Source: Bacteroidales bacterium (lineage in GTDB: Bacteria; Bacteroidota; Bacteroidia; Bacteroidales; ML635J-15). From it: a DNA stretch of 36,900 nucleotides. Where the stretch lies: positions 1 through 36,900 of the forward strand of contig JAITXI010000179.1 of assembly GCA_031284905.1 (NCBI GenBank). The letters run 5' to 3'. The position numbers were made by a program, and so were the translations under genes. A model generated the notes under the pieces. It saw only the letters and a program-made list of their open reading frames with translations. It was not told where the DNA came from and searched no databases. Positions 21,757 to 31,446 of this stretch are shown here, piece by piece. Positions within the stretch are counted from its first letter, which is position 1. Each line of letters opens with the position of its first letter.

Positions 21757-21876
21757 TCAGGCTATTGTATAAACGCCAAGACCACCCAAATACATAGCAA
21801 AGTAAAAACTAATTTTTCCATCTTTTTCGGCAAAATATGAATAATCAAAAATATAATTACTACCACAATCTTGCAT
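21757..21876 (-). pseudogene. Short coding relic MQDCGSNYIFDYSYFAEKDGKISFYFAMYLGGLGVYTIA*
   Basis: Protein-like 39-codon reading frame in a 700-bp otherwise empty intergenic region. Confidence 0.25.
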
Positions 21877-22195
21877 TTATAGCACTGTTTATTGCTTATT
21901 ATTCAATTTTTTCACATTCTGTTTCGACTGATATTTAGTATATTTAATAATCTTTTTTCTGCAAAAACAACAAAACCATCATCTTATATTACCAAATTCT
22001 TAGCGACTCTACAACAATTATAACAAATCAAAAAAATTTAAACCGATTAATTTTATTTTTTGTCTAAAAAACATAAAGAAAATGTAATTATTTATAATAA
22101 AGCATTAAGTTATACGTTTCTACAAATAGAAAAACATATTTTTAGTAATATGAATTTCCACAAATATAATATTAATTTCTAAAAAATAAACAAAA

Positions 22196-22798
22196 ATGAG
22201 AAAATTTTTATTCTTAATTTTAATCTTAATTACAAGTTCGATAGCTTTACAAGCTCAAAACATTAAACTACCGGAGCCTAAAAAAACAGGTGGAAAACCA
22301 TTTTATGAAACAATAAATGGAAGACAATCAGAAAGAGAATTTGTTAAAAAAGAAATGACAAAACAAATGATTTCCAATTTGTTATGGGTTTCAAACGGTT
22401 TTAATAGACCAGACAAAAGAACCGCTCCAACTGGTATGAATCGTCAAGAAATGGAACTTTATGTTATGTTTGACAATTGCGTTTATTTTTATAATGCAAA
22501 AGAAAATGTTTTAGAAGAAATTGTAAAAGGTGATTTTATTGAAACATTAGGTCAGCCTAATATTAATAAAAATGCTGCAATTACAATAATTATGGTAGCA
22601 GATTTAGATAAATCAGGAATTGAAAGCGCAAGGATATCAACAGGATACATTTCTCAAAATATTTATCTATTTGCATCAGCTGAAGATTTAGGTACAGTTG
22701 CCAGAGGTTCATTCAAAAAAGAAGAACTTAGCAAAGTATTAAAATTAAAGGAAAAACAAGAAGTTATTTTAGTGCAACCGGTTGGTTTTTTAAAGTAG
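22196..22798 (+). CDS. Nitroreductase/SagB-type oxidoreductase with signal peptide
   Basis: INGRQSEREFVKKEMTKQMISNLLWVSNGFNR...RTAPTGMNRQEMELYVM nitroreductase fold motifs. Confidence 0.85.
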   Translation: MRKFLFLILILITSSIALQAQNIKLPEPKKTGGKPFYETINGRQSEREFVKKEMTKQMISNLLWVSNGFNRPDKRTAPTGMNRQEMELYVMFDNCVYFYNAKENVLEEIVKGDFIETLGQPNINKNAAITIIMVADLDKSGIESARISTGYISQNIYLFASAEDLGTVARGSFKKEELSKVLKLKEKQEVILVQPVGFLK

Positions 22799-23022
22799 TA
22801 TTATTTAAAGTACAAAAAAATATAAAAATGTAACATTTTCTGTATTTTTGCGTTTTAATAATACTAAAAACAAATATTTTGATAACTAAAAATAAAAATT
22901 TCATATATTGTAATATTTTTTTAAAAATTGTGTGTAATTTTAAAAAAAATATGCTACTTTTGTAAATATATAGATTTTTTTATTAATTAAAAAAGAAATA
23001 TAGAATATAATTTATATAAGAT

Positions 23023-23883
23023 ATGAGGCAATTAAAAATTACAAAATCAATTACAAATAGAGAGAGTGCTTCTTTGGATAAATATCTACAAGAAATAGGA
23101 AGGGAAAATTTGATTAATAATAATCAAGAAGAAGAATTAGCCAAGAAAATACGAGCAGGAGACAGAGAAGCCTTAAACCAATTGGTTAATGCAAATTTGC
23201 GATTTGTCGTTTCTGTAGCTAAACAATATCAAAACCAAGGGCTTACGTTAGCAGATTTAATAAATGAGGGAAATTTAGGTTTGATAAAAGCAGCAGAAAA
23301 ATTTGACGAAACAAGAGGATTCCGTTTTATTTCTTACGCAGTTTGGTGGATTCGTCAATCTATTTTACAATCTTTAGCAGAACAATCAAGAATAATTAGA
23401 CTTCCATTAAATCAGAATAGTTTATTAAATAAAATAAATAAAACTATTGCTAAATTTGAAATAGAAAACGAAAGAAAACCAACGATGGAAGAGCTTGCAG
23501 CTAAATTGAACCTTCCTGAAGATAAACTTACAGAAACTCTAAAAACACAAGGAAAACACCAGTCAGTAGATGCTCCTTTTGCTAATGGAGAAGATGGAAC
23601 TTTCCTTGATATTTTGGAAAATAAAGACGTAATGCCAACGGATTCAAATTTAACAAAAGAATCTTTAACAACAGAAATAAAACGTTCTTTATCAACATTA
23701 ACAGAAAGAGAAAAAATTATTATTACCCTATTTTACGGAATTGATGGACAAGAAAATACTTTAGAAGAAATTGGAGACGAATTAGGATTAACACGCGAGC
23801 GTGTTCGTCAAATAAAAGAAAAAGCTTTACGTAGATTACGCCACTCTTCACGGAGTAAATTATTAAAGAATTATTTAGGATAA
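23023..23883 (+). CDS. rpoD: Primary sigma factor RpoD (short Bacteroidetes type)
   Basis: [58 protein letters not shown]; region 4.2 [27 protein letters not shown]. Confidence 0.95.
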   Translation: MRQLKITKSITNRESASLDKYLQEIGRENLINNNQEEELAKKIRAGDREALNQLVNANLRFVVSVAKQYQNQGLTLADLINEGNLGLIKAAEKFDETRGFRFISYAVWWIRQSILQSLAEQSRIIRLPLNQNSLLNKINKTIAKFEIENERKPTMEELAAKLNLPEDKLTETLKTQGKHQSVDAPFANGEDGTFLDILENKDVMPTDSNLTKESLTTEIKRSLSTLTEREKIIITLFYGIDGQENTLEEIGDELGLTRERVRQIKEKALRRLRHSSRSKLLKNYLG

Positions 23884-23982
23884 AGTTAAATTGTATATTT
23901 TAACATTGAAATTCTGCCCGTTTAGCACAGCAGTAACATTACAAAATTAAATAATATTGTGTGTAGTTTCAATTACATCATT

Positions 23983-24190
23983 TTACGTAAATAAATATTG
24001 CCAAATATGTTCTGCAGGATTGACTTCAGGCGAATGTGGCGGTTGAAAAAATAAGACATTCAATAGTATAAAAGTAGTTCAAAAACATTTGTGTACGATA
24101 GTAAACAATTTCATATCAGACAAATAAAAAATACAATCAATTACCGGATTTAACTGAGTTTTAAGTACTATACAAGTTTGTATTAATCTC
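23983..24190 (-). mobile_element. Decayed IS630-family transposase C-terminal fragment
   Basis: Minus strand LNVLFFQPPHSPEVNPAEHIWQYLFT* matches the conserved IS630 DDE tail (LPPYSPELNPIEhiW); upstream stretch is open but broken by TGA. Confidence 0.7.
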
Positions 24191-24270
24191 CAATTAGTAT
24201 CAGATTATAATTTAAGCATTTTTTGGAAGTTTTTATTTGCTTCCCAATATCCTCAACTTTTCTATATATT

Positions 24271-25173
24271 TTAATTTCCACAATTCCCAACCATTTTCTC
24301 TCGATTTATCCTTGACAGTGCTGTTTCCGAAAATTTTTCTTCAAATTTTTTATCTGTTAAATTATTCAATTCACTCTTATCAAAATTTAAAATCTTTGGC
24401 AAAATCTGAAATTCTGCATGATTATTTATTTCTAAATTTTGATTATGCGGACAGACATTCTGACAAATATCGCAACCAAAAATCTGTTTTTTTATTTTAT
24501 TAGAAAGCTCTTTTGGAATTTTATTTTTATTTTCAATTGTTTGATATGAAATACATTTATTTGAATTTAAACAAAATTCAGTTAATGCTCCCGTTGGACA
24601 AAACTCTATACATTTATTACATTTTTCACATTCTTCAATATTTTCTTTGTCGTAATTAATAAATTCCAAATCCAAAATTATTTCGCCGATAAACACAAAA
24701 GAACCAAATTTTTTTGTAATCAAACAATTATTTTTACCAATAAATCCTAAACCTGCTTTTTTTGCAAAATATCTTTCAAGAATTGGTGCCGAATCAACAA
24801 AGCACCTGCAATTAACATTTGGATATATTTCTTTTATTTTGTGAATAAAGTCATATAATTTGTTTTTTATAACAATATGATAATCTGTTCCATAAGCATA
24901 TTTTGCAATTGAAATGTTTTTATCTTTAAAGAAATCAATATTATTGTAATTCATTAAAACGACAATTACAGATTTTGCATTTTCAACTAACAAATTAAGA
25001 TTCTTCCTTATTTCTAAATTTTTTTTCAAATAATTCATATCGGCATGATAATTTTTGTCAAGCCAATCATTGAAAAAATTAAAATATTTTTCTGAAACAC
25101 AACAATTTGTGATGCCACAATCATCAAAACCTAAATCGAAAGCGAAACTTTTTATCAAATCTGAATTTAACAT
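24271..25173 (-). CDS. queG: Epoxyqueuosine reductase
   Basis: CEKCNKCIEFCPTGAL and GCDICQNVCPHN 4Fe-4S motifs; YGTDYHIVIKNKL, GFIGKNNCLI. Confidence 0.95.
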   Translation of the reverse strand: MLNSDLIKSFAFDLGFDDCGITNCCVSEKYFNFFNDWLDKNYHADMNYLKKNLEIRKNLNLLVENAKSVIVVLMNYNNIDFFKDKNISIAKYAYGTDYHIVIKNKLYDFIHKIKEIYPNVNCRCFVDSAPILERYFAKKAGLGFIGKNNCLITKKFGSFVFIGEIILDLEFINYDKENIEECEKCNKCIEFCPTGALTEFCLNSNKCISYQTIENKNKIPKELSNKIKKQIFGCDICQNVCPHNQNLEINNHAEFQILPKILNFDKSELNNLTDKKFEEKFSETALSRINREKMVGNCGN

Positions 25174-25361
25174 TTATTCTTTTTTACGAATAAGTTACAA
25201 ATGCAACTTTCTTTTGCAAAGATAAAAAAAATATTTTACTTAGCATAGAGAAATACTATTTTACAAAATTTTTATTATCAAATGTTTTATATATTGATTA
25301 TCGATAAAATAACACTATTGTTCTTAAAAAATGGAAAAACACTACGTTAAAGAATGTATAA

Positions 25362-26120
25362 TTACTTTTTCTTATTTTCCCAATACGCTAAAATTTCAAA
25401 TAAATCTTTGTATGTAAAAGGTATTTTATCTATTTTCAAATTTTCTATTGTAGCTAATTTTAATATTAATTTATCAGCCTTATATACTTCAATGACTGTT
25501 CCCGGAATTTTATTGTAAGAGTTTAAGAATATCCAATTATAATTTATTTCCGTTGTGTACCAAACATGATATTTTTCATTATTATCGGTTAGAAACATAG
25601 ATTTACAATTATATTCCCCTATTTTTTTTGTCTCTTTTTGCTTTTGATATTTAGCGTGTTTTTGTTTTATTTTATCTTTGTCATTAAATTTTGTAGAATC
25701 AATTTGCGGAAAGTTCAATTTCAAAAATTCGTTTGTTTTGTCATTTTGTTTATGTAAATTTTTTGTATATTTATCAGTAGTTTGCCAATTAGAATATAAT
25801 CCTATTTTATTATTTTCTGAATTTTTATATTTATAGATAAACATGAAATTTCTACATAAATTGTTAGTTTTATCGATTGCATCTATAAGCATATTATAAG
25901 AGCTATCAACTTCTAATTTTATTAATTCAGGTTTTGTTTTACTTAAATCTTGATAATAAGTTGGTTTAATAAAATTTATAGCCTTGTTATTATTAAATAC
26001 TACAACTTGATTTTCTATTATATTTTCATTGTTTAATATTTCATGAAATTTCAGATAAATTGGTTGAGCATAATTAAACAAAGGGAAAATCACAAAAAAA
26101 ATAAAAAATTTTGTTTTCAT
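25362..26120 (-). CDS. Exported protein, GLPGLI-family-like
   Basis: Signal peptide MKTKFFIFFVIFPLFNYAQ; NSYNKIPGTVIEVYKADKLILKLATIENL resembles the GLPGLI motif; start 26120 preferred to 26153. Confidence 0.65.
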   Translation of the reverse strand: MKTKFFIFFVIFPLFNYAQPIYLKFHEILNNENIIENQVVVFNNNKAINFIKPTYYQDLSKTKPELIKLEVDSSYNMLIDAIDKTNNLCRNFMFIYKYKNSENNKIGLYSNWQTTDKYTKNLHKQNDKTNEFLKLNFPQIDSTKFNDKDKIKQKHAKYQKQKETKKIGEYNCKSMFLTDNNEKYHVWYTTEINYNWIFLNSYNKIPGTVIEVYKADKLILKLATIENLKIDKIPFTYKDLFEILAYWENKKK

Positions 26121-26207
26121 AATATGTTTTTTTAATGTAATTATATGTTGCAAAGCTATGTTAAATTTTATTTTTTGAGGGAAAAGTTTAAAATATTTGA
26201 AAATTAT

Positions 26208-27320
26208 TTAATCATTATTATAAATTTTTCCATTCCAATAAAGACTTTCAGAATTTATTCCATACGAAAATTTAAGAATATTGCCGGTTAGTTCAAATTT
26301 TTTAATTTTTTCATACGACACTGTTTCTGTTTTTTCTCCATTAAAATATTTTAAAGCTCCTCTTTGGTCAATATAAGCACATACATTATTATTAACAATA
26401 TATTGTTCCGGCAGAATAGTTTCAAGAGTGAAAAGTTTGTCTCCGATATATGCCTTAAAATAATTTTGGACACCAAAAACCATAATATTGTTTTTTATTT
26501 CAAAAAACGATGGTGTATTAATGTCTAAAGTTGCAACATTAAAATCTCTGAAAACTTTAAAATAACCGTTTGCATCTATATATGCGATGAAATTATCTCC
26601 GGTTTTATATGAAATGGGTTTGAAATTTTCAACTTCAGTAAGTTCTCCATAATAAAAAGTTTGAAATGAGCTATTATTTTCATCAATAAAAGCTATTAGA
26701 TTTTTCCCTGCTTTTATGTCAGAAACTCTTTCTGATAGTTCAACAGGATAAATATCTTCATTATAAAAAATATTCAAATAATCTCTACTATCAAAATATG
26801 CGGCTATATTATTTGCTCCATAAATAGGAGTAATTGTATCGTTCATTAAGGCATCATCTAAATCGTAAATTTTTTTCTGATAATATGCTTTTACTTTACT
26901 TTCAGCATTATCATACCAAACAATAATATTTGTTCCAACATAATAATTTAAAGCCGAAAGACTTAAAAGTTTAATATCACCATCATCAAAAACTTTAAAA
27001 ACTTTTCTGTAACTAAATGCTATTAACCCATTGGAACATGCATAATCATCAACAAAAACACCAACATTTCTTACGAAATCATTATAATATATTTTAAAAT
27101 TTCCTGCATTATCTTCATACGCTATTGCATTATTTCCAACTTGATATGACCGAAGTGGTTTATATTCAATTTGCTTGAATTTGCCGTTATCAAAAACTTC
27201 TACATTTCCCAAATAATCTGTCAGCAACGAAATATTTTGAGAATATATTTTATAAGAATTTAGCATTAAAAAAATGCTAAAAGCAAGTAAATAATATTTT
27301 TTTAAAAATATTCGCATCAT
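26208..27320 (-). CDS. Secreted repeat protein (putative beta-propeller-like, about nine repeats)
   Basis: Signal peptide; recurrent G-x-N-x-I-x-a-Y-x-D-x-x-G-x-[FL]-K-x-[FY] units. Confidence 0.65.
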   Translation of the reverse strand: MMRIFLKKYYLLAFSIFLMLNSYKIYSQNISLLTDYLGNVEVFDNGKFKQIEYKPLRSYQVGNNAIAYEDNAGNFKIYYNDFVRNVGVFVDDYACSNGLIAFSYRKVFKVFDDGDIKLLSLSALNYYVGTNIIVWYDNAESKVKAYYQKKIYDLDDALMNDTITPIYGANNIAAYFDSRDYLNIFYNEDIYPVELSERVSDIKAGKNLIAFIDENNSSFQTFYYGELTEVENFKPISYKTGDNFIAYIDANGYFKVFRDFNVATLDINTPSFFEIKNNIMVFGVQNYFKAYIGDKLFTLETILPEQYIVNNNVCAYIDQRGALKYFNGEKTETVSYEKIKKFELTGNILKFSYGINSESLYWNGKIYNND

Positions 27321-27381
27321 ATAGAAAAAATCTTACAAAAATACACAAAATTTTATTAAATTTGCAAAAAAATGATAAATA

Positions 27382-28428
27382 ATGGCAGAAAAAAATACAA
27401 AGATTAGGCAAATCTCTGATTTTGGCGAATTTGGCTTAATAGATTACTTGACAAAAGATATAAAATATAAAAATTCAGAACTGATAAAGGGTATTGGGGA
27501 CGATGCTGCCGTTTTTGAAAGTGGCGATATTTGTAATTTAATTACAACAGATTTATTAGTTGAAGGAATTCATTTCGATTTGATTTACACGCCTTTAAAA
27601 CATTTGGGATATAAAGCTGTTGCTGTTAATTTGAGTGATATTTATGCAATGAATGCAATTCCAAAATATATTACTATTTCAATTGCTGTTAGTAATAAAT
27701 TTTCTGTAAATGTCATTGAAGAATTGTATAGCGGAATTTATTTAGCTTGTGAGCAATATGGTGTTGAATTGATTGGCGGAGACACAAGTAGCTCATTATC
27801 AGGATTATTTATTAATATTACAGCTATTGGACAAGCAAAAAAAGAAGACGTTGTTTATAGAAGTGGAGCTAAAAAAAATGATTTGATTTGTGTAAGTGGC
27901 GATTTAGGAGCTGCTTATCTTGGGTTACAAATTCTCGAACGTGAGAAAAAAGTTTTTTTAGCAGATAATGATGTTCAGCCGGAATTGGATAAATTTAATT
28001 ATATTATTGAAAGATTTTTAAAACCGGAACCACGAAAAGATATAATTGAAAGTCTGAAAAAATATAAAATTCTTCCAACTTCAATGATAGATATTTCTGA
28101 CGGATTATCTTCCGAATTATTACATATTTGTTCAAAATCAAATCTAGGATGTAAAGTATTTGAAGAAAAATTACCAATTCACGACCAAACATTTTTAACT
28201 GCCGAAATGTTTAATTTAGACCCTGCAATACCGGTTATGAATGGAGGTGAAGATTATGAATTATTGTTTACAATTCCTTTGGATAAAAAAGATGAAATTG
28301 AAAAAATTCCAAATGTTGCAATAATCGGTTTTATGACAGAAAATAAAGATGAGAAATTCTTAATCGCAAAAAATGGTGTAGAAATTCCTTTAATTGCACA
28401 AGGCTGGAATCATGGAGAGGTTGAATAA
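27382..28428 (+). CDS. thiL: Thiamine-phosphate kinase
   Basis: GIGDDAAVF, TTDLLVEGIHFDL, GGDTSSS, MIDISDGLSSEL, GGEDYELLFT. Confidence 0.95.
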   Translation: MAEKNTKIRQISDFGEFGLIDYLTKDIKYKNSELIKGIGDDAAVFESGDICNLITTDLLVEGIHFDLIYTPLKHLGYKAVAVNLSDIYAMNAIPKYITISIAVSNKFSVNVIEELYSGIYLACEQYGVELIGGDTSSSLSGLFINITAIGQAKKEDVVYRSGAKKNDLICVSGDLGAAYLGLQILEREKKVFLADNDVQPELDKFNYIIERFLKPEPRKDIIESLKKYKILPTSMIDISDGLSSELLHICSKSNLGCKVFEEKLPIHDQTFLTAEMFNLDPAIPVMNGGEDYELLFTIPLDKKDEIEKIPNVAIIGFMTENKDEKFLIAKNGVEIPLIAQGWNHGEVE

Positions 28429-28617
28429 AAATCAATAGAAATTCAATACGGCGATGAATATATAATTTTTAAATTTAAATGAGTTTATGTTTATCGGTGA
28501 ATTATATAGTAAAAATTGTTTCTAAACTCAACTGACAAACAATGGAAGTATTAAAAAATCGCAAGTTAAAATAGAAATTAAACAAAACCTACAGATAATA
28601 ATAAAAAAACATGTCAA

Positions 28618-29523
28618 TCATTCATTAATATTTTCCTTCCACATAATTAACTGAGAAATAGTTATTCCTAAAATAATGATACAAATTCCAATAATTTTTT
28701 TCAATTCAATTCCCTCATTTAAAACAAAATAGGAAATTATGATGGTAAAAACAGGGATAAAATTAGTAAAAACATTTGTTTTTGAAACCGGCAAATTACG
28801 AAGAGCATACATATAGAAAATAAAAGCTAAAGAAGAAGCAAAAAAACCTAATTTTAAAATTGAAAAAAAAGCATCTTGATTAAATTCTGTTTCAAAAACA
28901 TTTTTATAAGAAAAAATAAAAAAAAGAGGTAAAAAATAAATCATTCCAATCAAATTCTGCCAAAAAGTAACAGTGATAACAGAATAAGCATTATCAATTT
29001 TTTTTATCATAACGGAATATCCGTTTGCAGCAATAATTGCAAGAGAAATCAATGCAATTCCTTTTCCTGAAACTTGCAAAGTCAAATTAGAATCAAAAAC
29101 TAAAAAACCAATTCCAAAAATTGAAATTAAAATTCCTACAATGTTTAATACTTTTATTTTTTCATGAAGAAAAATAAAAGCAACAAAAGGCGTAAAAAGA
29201 GGAATTACAGAAATCAAGATTGAACTTGTAGAAGAATCCATGAAAGTTAGGGCATTAGTTTCACCCAAAAAATAGAGAAAAGGCTCAAAAAATGAAAGTA
29301 ACAAAAAATAAGGTAAATCTTTTTTCTTAGGAATTTGTATTTTTTTTGTTATAAATAAAAACAAAATTAAAATTATTGCTGAAAATAAAAGTCGGAAAAA
29401 AATAATGGCTATTGGATTATAATAAACAAGAGCTTGCTTTGCCCACACAAAAGAGCCCCCCCAAAACACCATAGAAATGATTAGTAACGGATAGACAATT
29501 AATAAATTTTTATTTTTTATCAC
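28618..29523 (-). CDS. EamA/DMT family transporter
   Basis: 10-TM drug/metabolite transporter pattern; FWGGSFVWAKQAL, LPVSKTNVFTNFIPVFTIIISYFVLNE. Confidence 0.9.
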   Translation of the reverse strand: MIKNKNLLIVYPLLIISMVFWGGSFVWAKQALVYYNPIAIIFFRLLFSAIILILFLFITKKIQIPKKKDLPYFLLLSFFEPFLYFLGETNALTFMDSSTSSILISVIPLFTPFVAFIFLHEKIKVLNIVGILISIFGIGFLVFDSNLTLQVSGKGIALISLAIIAANGYSVMIKKIDNAYSVITVTFWQNLIGMIYFLPLFFIFSYKNVFETEFNQDAFFSILKLGFFASSLAFIFYMYALRNLPVSKTNVFTNFIPVFTIIISYFVLNEGIELKKIIGICIIILGITISQLIMWKENINE

Positions 29524-29634
29524 AAATCAATATTTTCTTTAAATAAAAAATTATTTTTGAAAAATTTTACAAAAATAACTAAAAAAAACAAAATTATTTG
29601 CATAATTATATTATTTTTGTAAAGAATTTATTTT

Positions 29635-30627
29635 ATGGAAAAGATAATTCAACCAATAAAAAAAGAATTTTTGTTATCTGAACTAACAGAAGATAAATTT
29701 CTTCGTAAAGCAAATTATGGAAATTCGGACTTGTATCTTTTTGATGGAAGAACTTCTCCGTATTTGATGCAAGAATTAGGCAGATTACGAGAATTGACTT
29801 TTAGAGCAGCCGGCGGAGGAACAGGTTTATCTGCCGATATTGATAAATATGACCTTGCTGATGATCCATATTTTCAACTTATTGTTTGGGATCCGGAAGG
29901 AAAAGAGATTGTTGGCGGATATAGATATTTATTAGGCGAATCAGTTTTAGATGCACCACAAGAGAAATTAGCATCTGCTCATTTGTTCGACTATTCAAAT
30001 ATTTTTTTAAAAAAATATTTACCATATTCAATTGAACTTGGGCGATCTTTTATTCAACCGAATTATCAACCAAAAAATGACCGTAAAAAAGGACTTTTCG
30101 CATTAGATAATTTATGGGACGGTTTAGGTGCACTCATAGTCGAATATCCTGACGTAAAATATTTTTTAGGAAAAGTAACTATGTATAAAAATTTTAATGT
30201 CGAAGCAAGAAATTACTTATTGACTTTTATATACCTGTATTTTTTTGATAAAGAAAAACTTGTTAACTCAAAAAATGCAATAACTATTGACTACAAAAAA
30301 TACAAAAAAATATTCACATGCACTGATTTTAAAACTGACTATAAAATATTAGTTAAAATTTTAAAAAAATATGACGAAAAAATTCCTCCATTAATCAATG
30401 CCTATATAAATTTATCAAAAACAATTATCACATTTGGAACAGTTGAAAATGACGAATTTGGAGATGTAGAAGAAACAGGAATTTTGATTAATATAGCAGA
30501 AATTTTCAGTTCGGCAAAAGATCGTCATGTTTTATCATACGAAAGAGTAATAAAATTGTATAATTTATTACCACGAACCCCAAAATTTGATTTTATTAAA
30601 TCAAAATTTATAAAAAAAGAAAAATAA
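29635..30627 (+). CDS. GNAT/hemolysin-like N-acyltransferase (OlsB/GlsB type)
   Basis: LGRLRELTFRAAGGGTGLSADIDKYD, EIVGGYRYLLG, ELGRSFIQPNYQ. Confidence 0.85.
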   Translation: MEKIIQPIKKEFLLSELTEDKFLRKANYGNSDLYLFDGRTSPYLMQELGRLRELTFRAAGGGTGLSADIDKYDLADDPYFQLIVWDPEGKEIVGGYRYLLGESVLDAPQEKLASAHLFDYSNIFLKKYLPYSIELGRSFIQPNYQPKNDRKKGLFALDNLWDGLGALIVEYPDVKYFLGKVTMYKNFNVEARNYLLTFIYLYFFDKEKLVNSKNAITIDYKKYKKIFTCTDFKTDYKILVKILKKYDEKIPPLINAYINLSKTIITFGTVENDEFGDVEETGILINIAEIFSSAKDRHVLSYERVIKLYNLLPRTPKFDFIKSKFIKKEK

Positions 30628-30671
30628 AATAACGACGGATAATTATCCGTTTCAACAAAAAAATAAAAATA

Positions 30672-31022
30672 ATGAAAATTTTTGAAATATCAAAAATAAT
30701 AGAAGGGAAAGTAAAGACAAAAATCTCAGTAAAAGTTGGTAACGAAGAATTTAAGAACGCTTTTTCGTCAGACTTAATGAGTGATGTGCTAAGGATTACA
30801 TCAGAAAATACAATTTTAATCACCGGTTTGTGTAACGTACAAACAATTCGTACAGCTGAAATGGCAGAAATAAAATTAATTATTTTGGCAAGAGGTAAAA
30901 AAGTCGATGAAACGATGATAAAATTGGCTGAAGAAAATGAAATTACTATAATCGAAACCGAATATAGCATTTTCAGGGTAAGTGGAGAATTATATAAATC
31001 AGGGATATTACCAATATATTAA
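30672..31022 (+). CDS. DRTGG domain protein
   Basis: ILITGLCNVQTIRTAEMAEIKLIILARGKKVDETMIKLAEENEI...; conserved operon position before RsbW-like ATPase. Confidence 0.75.
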   Translation: MKIFEISKIIEGKVKTKISVKVGNEEFKNAFSSDLMSDVLRITSENTILITGLCNVQTIRTAEMAEIKLIILARGKKVDETMIKLAEENEITIIETEYSIFRVSGELYKSGILPIY

Positions 31023-31028
31023 AAAAAT

Positions 31029-31442
31029 ATGGAATATAATTTCACTATAGAAAAAGGAAATTTTACAGGAGCCGGTAAAGCTTCAAGTGATGTGAAGAAA
31101 ATTCTCAAACAATTAGATATTAATCCATCAATAATAAAAAGAGTAGTAGTTGCATTATTTGAAGCCGAAATTAATGTTGTTGCACACGCAGAATCAGGGA
31201 ACGTATATGTAACTATCAATGATGAAAAAATATCAATGATTGTTGAAGATATTGGTCCCGGAATAAAAGATATAGAAATGGCAATGAAAGAAGGCTATTC
31301 AACAGCTTCTCAAAAAGTCAGAGAAATGGGATTCGGAGCAGGAATGGGTTTGCCAAACATCAAAAAAAATACTGATGATTTCACTATCACATCAGAATTA
31401 AATAAAGGTACTCACTTAGAAATGTCTGTTTTTATTAGATAA
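31029..31442 (+). CDS. RsbW-like anti-sigma/serine-protein-kinase-type ATPase
   Basis: FEAEINVVAHAESGNVYV (N box), VEDIGPGIKDIE (G1), GFGAGMGLPNIK (G2). Confidence 0.9.
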   Translation: MEYNFTIEKGNFTGAGKASSDVKKILKQLDINPSIIKRVVVALFEAEINVVAHAESGNVYVTINDEKISMIVEDIGPGIKDIEMAMKEGYSTASQKVREMGFGAGMGLPNIKKNTDDFTITSELNKGTHLEMSVFIR

Positions 31443-31446
31443 TTTT

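Noticed and set aside
24237-24503. 88-aa plus-strand ORF
   Set aside because: Antisense to queG, which has clear Fe-S motifs.
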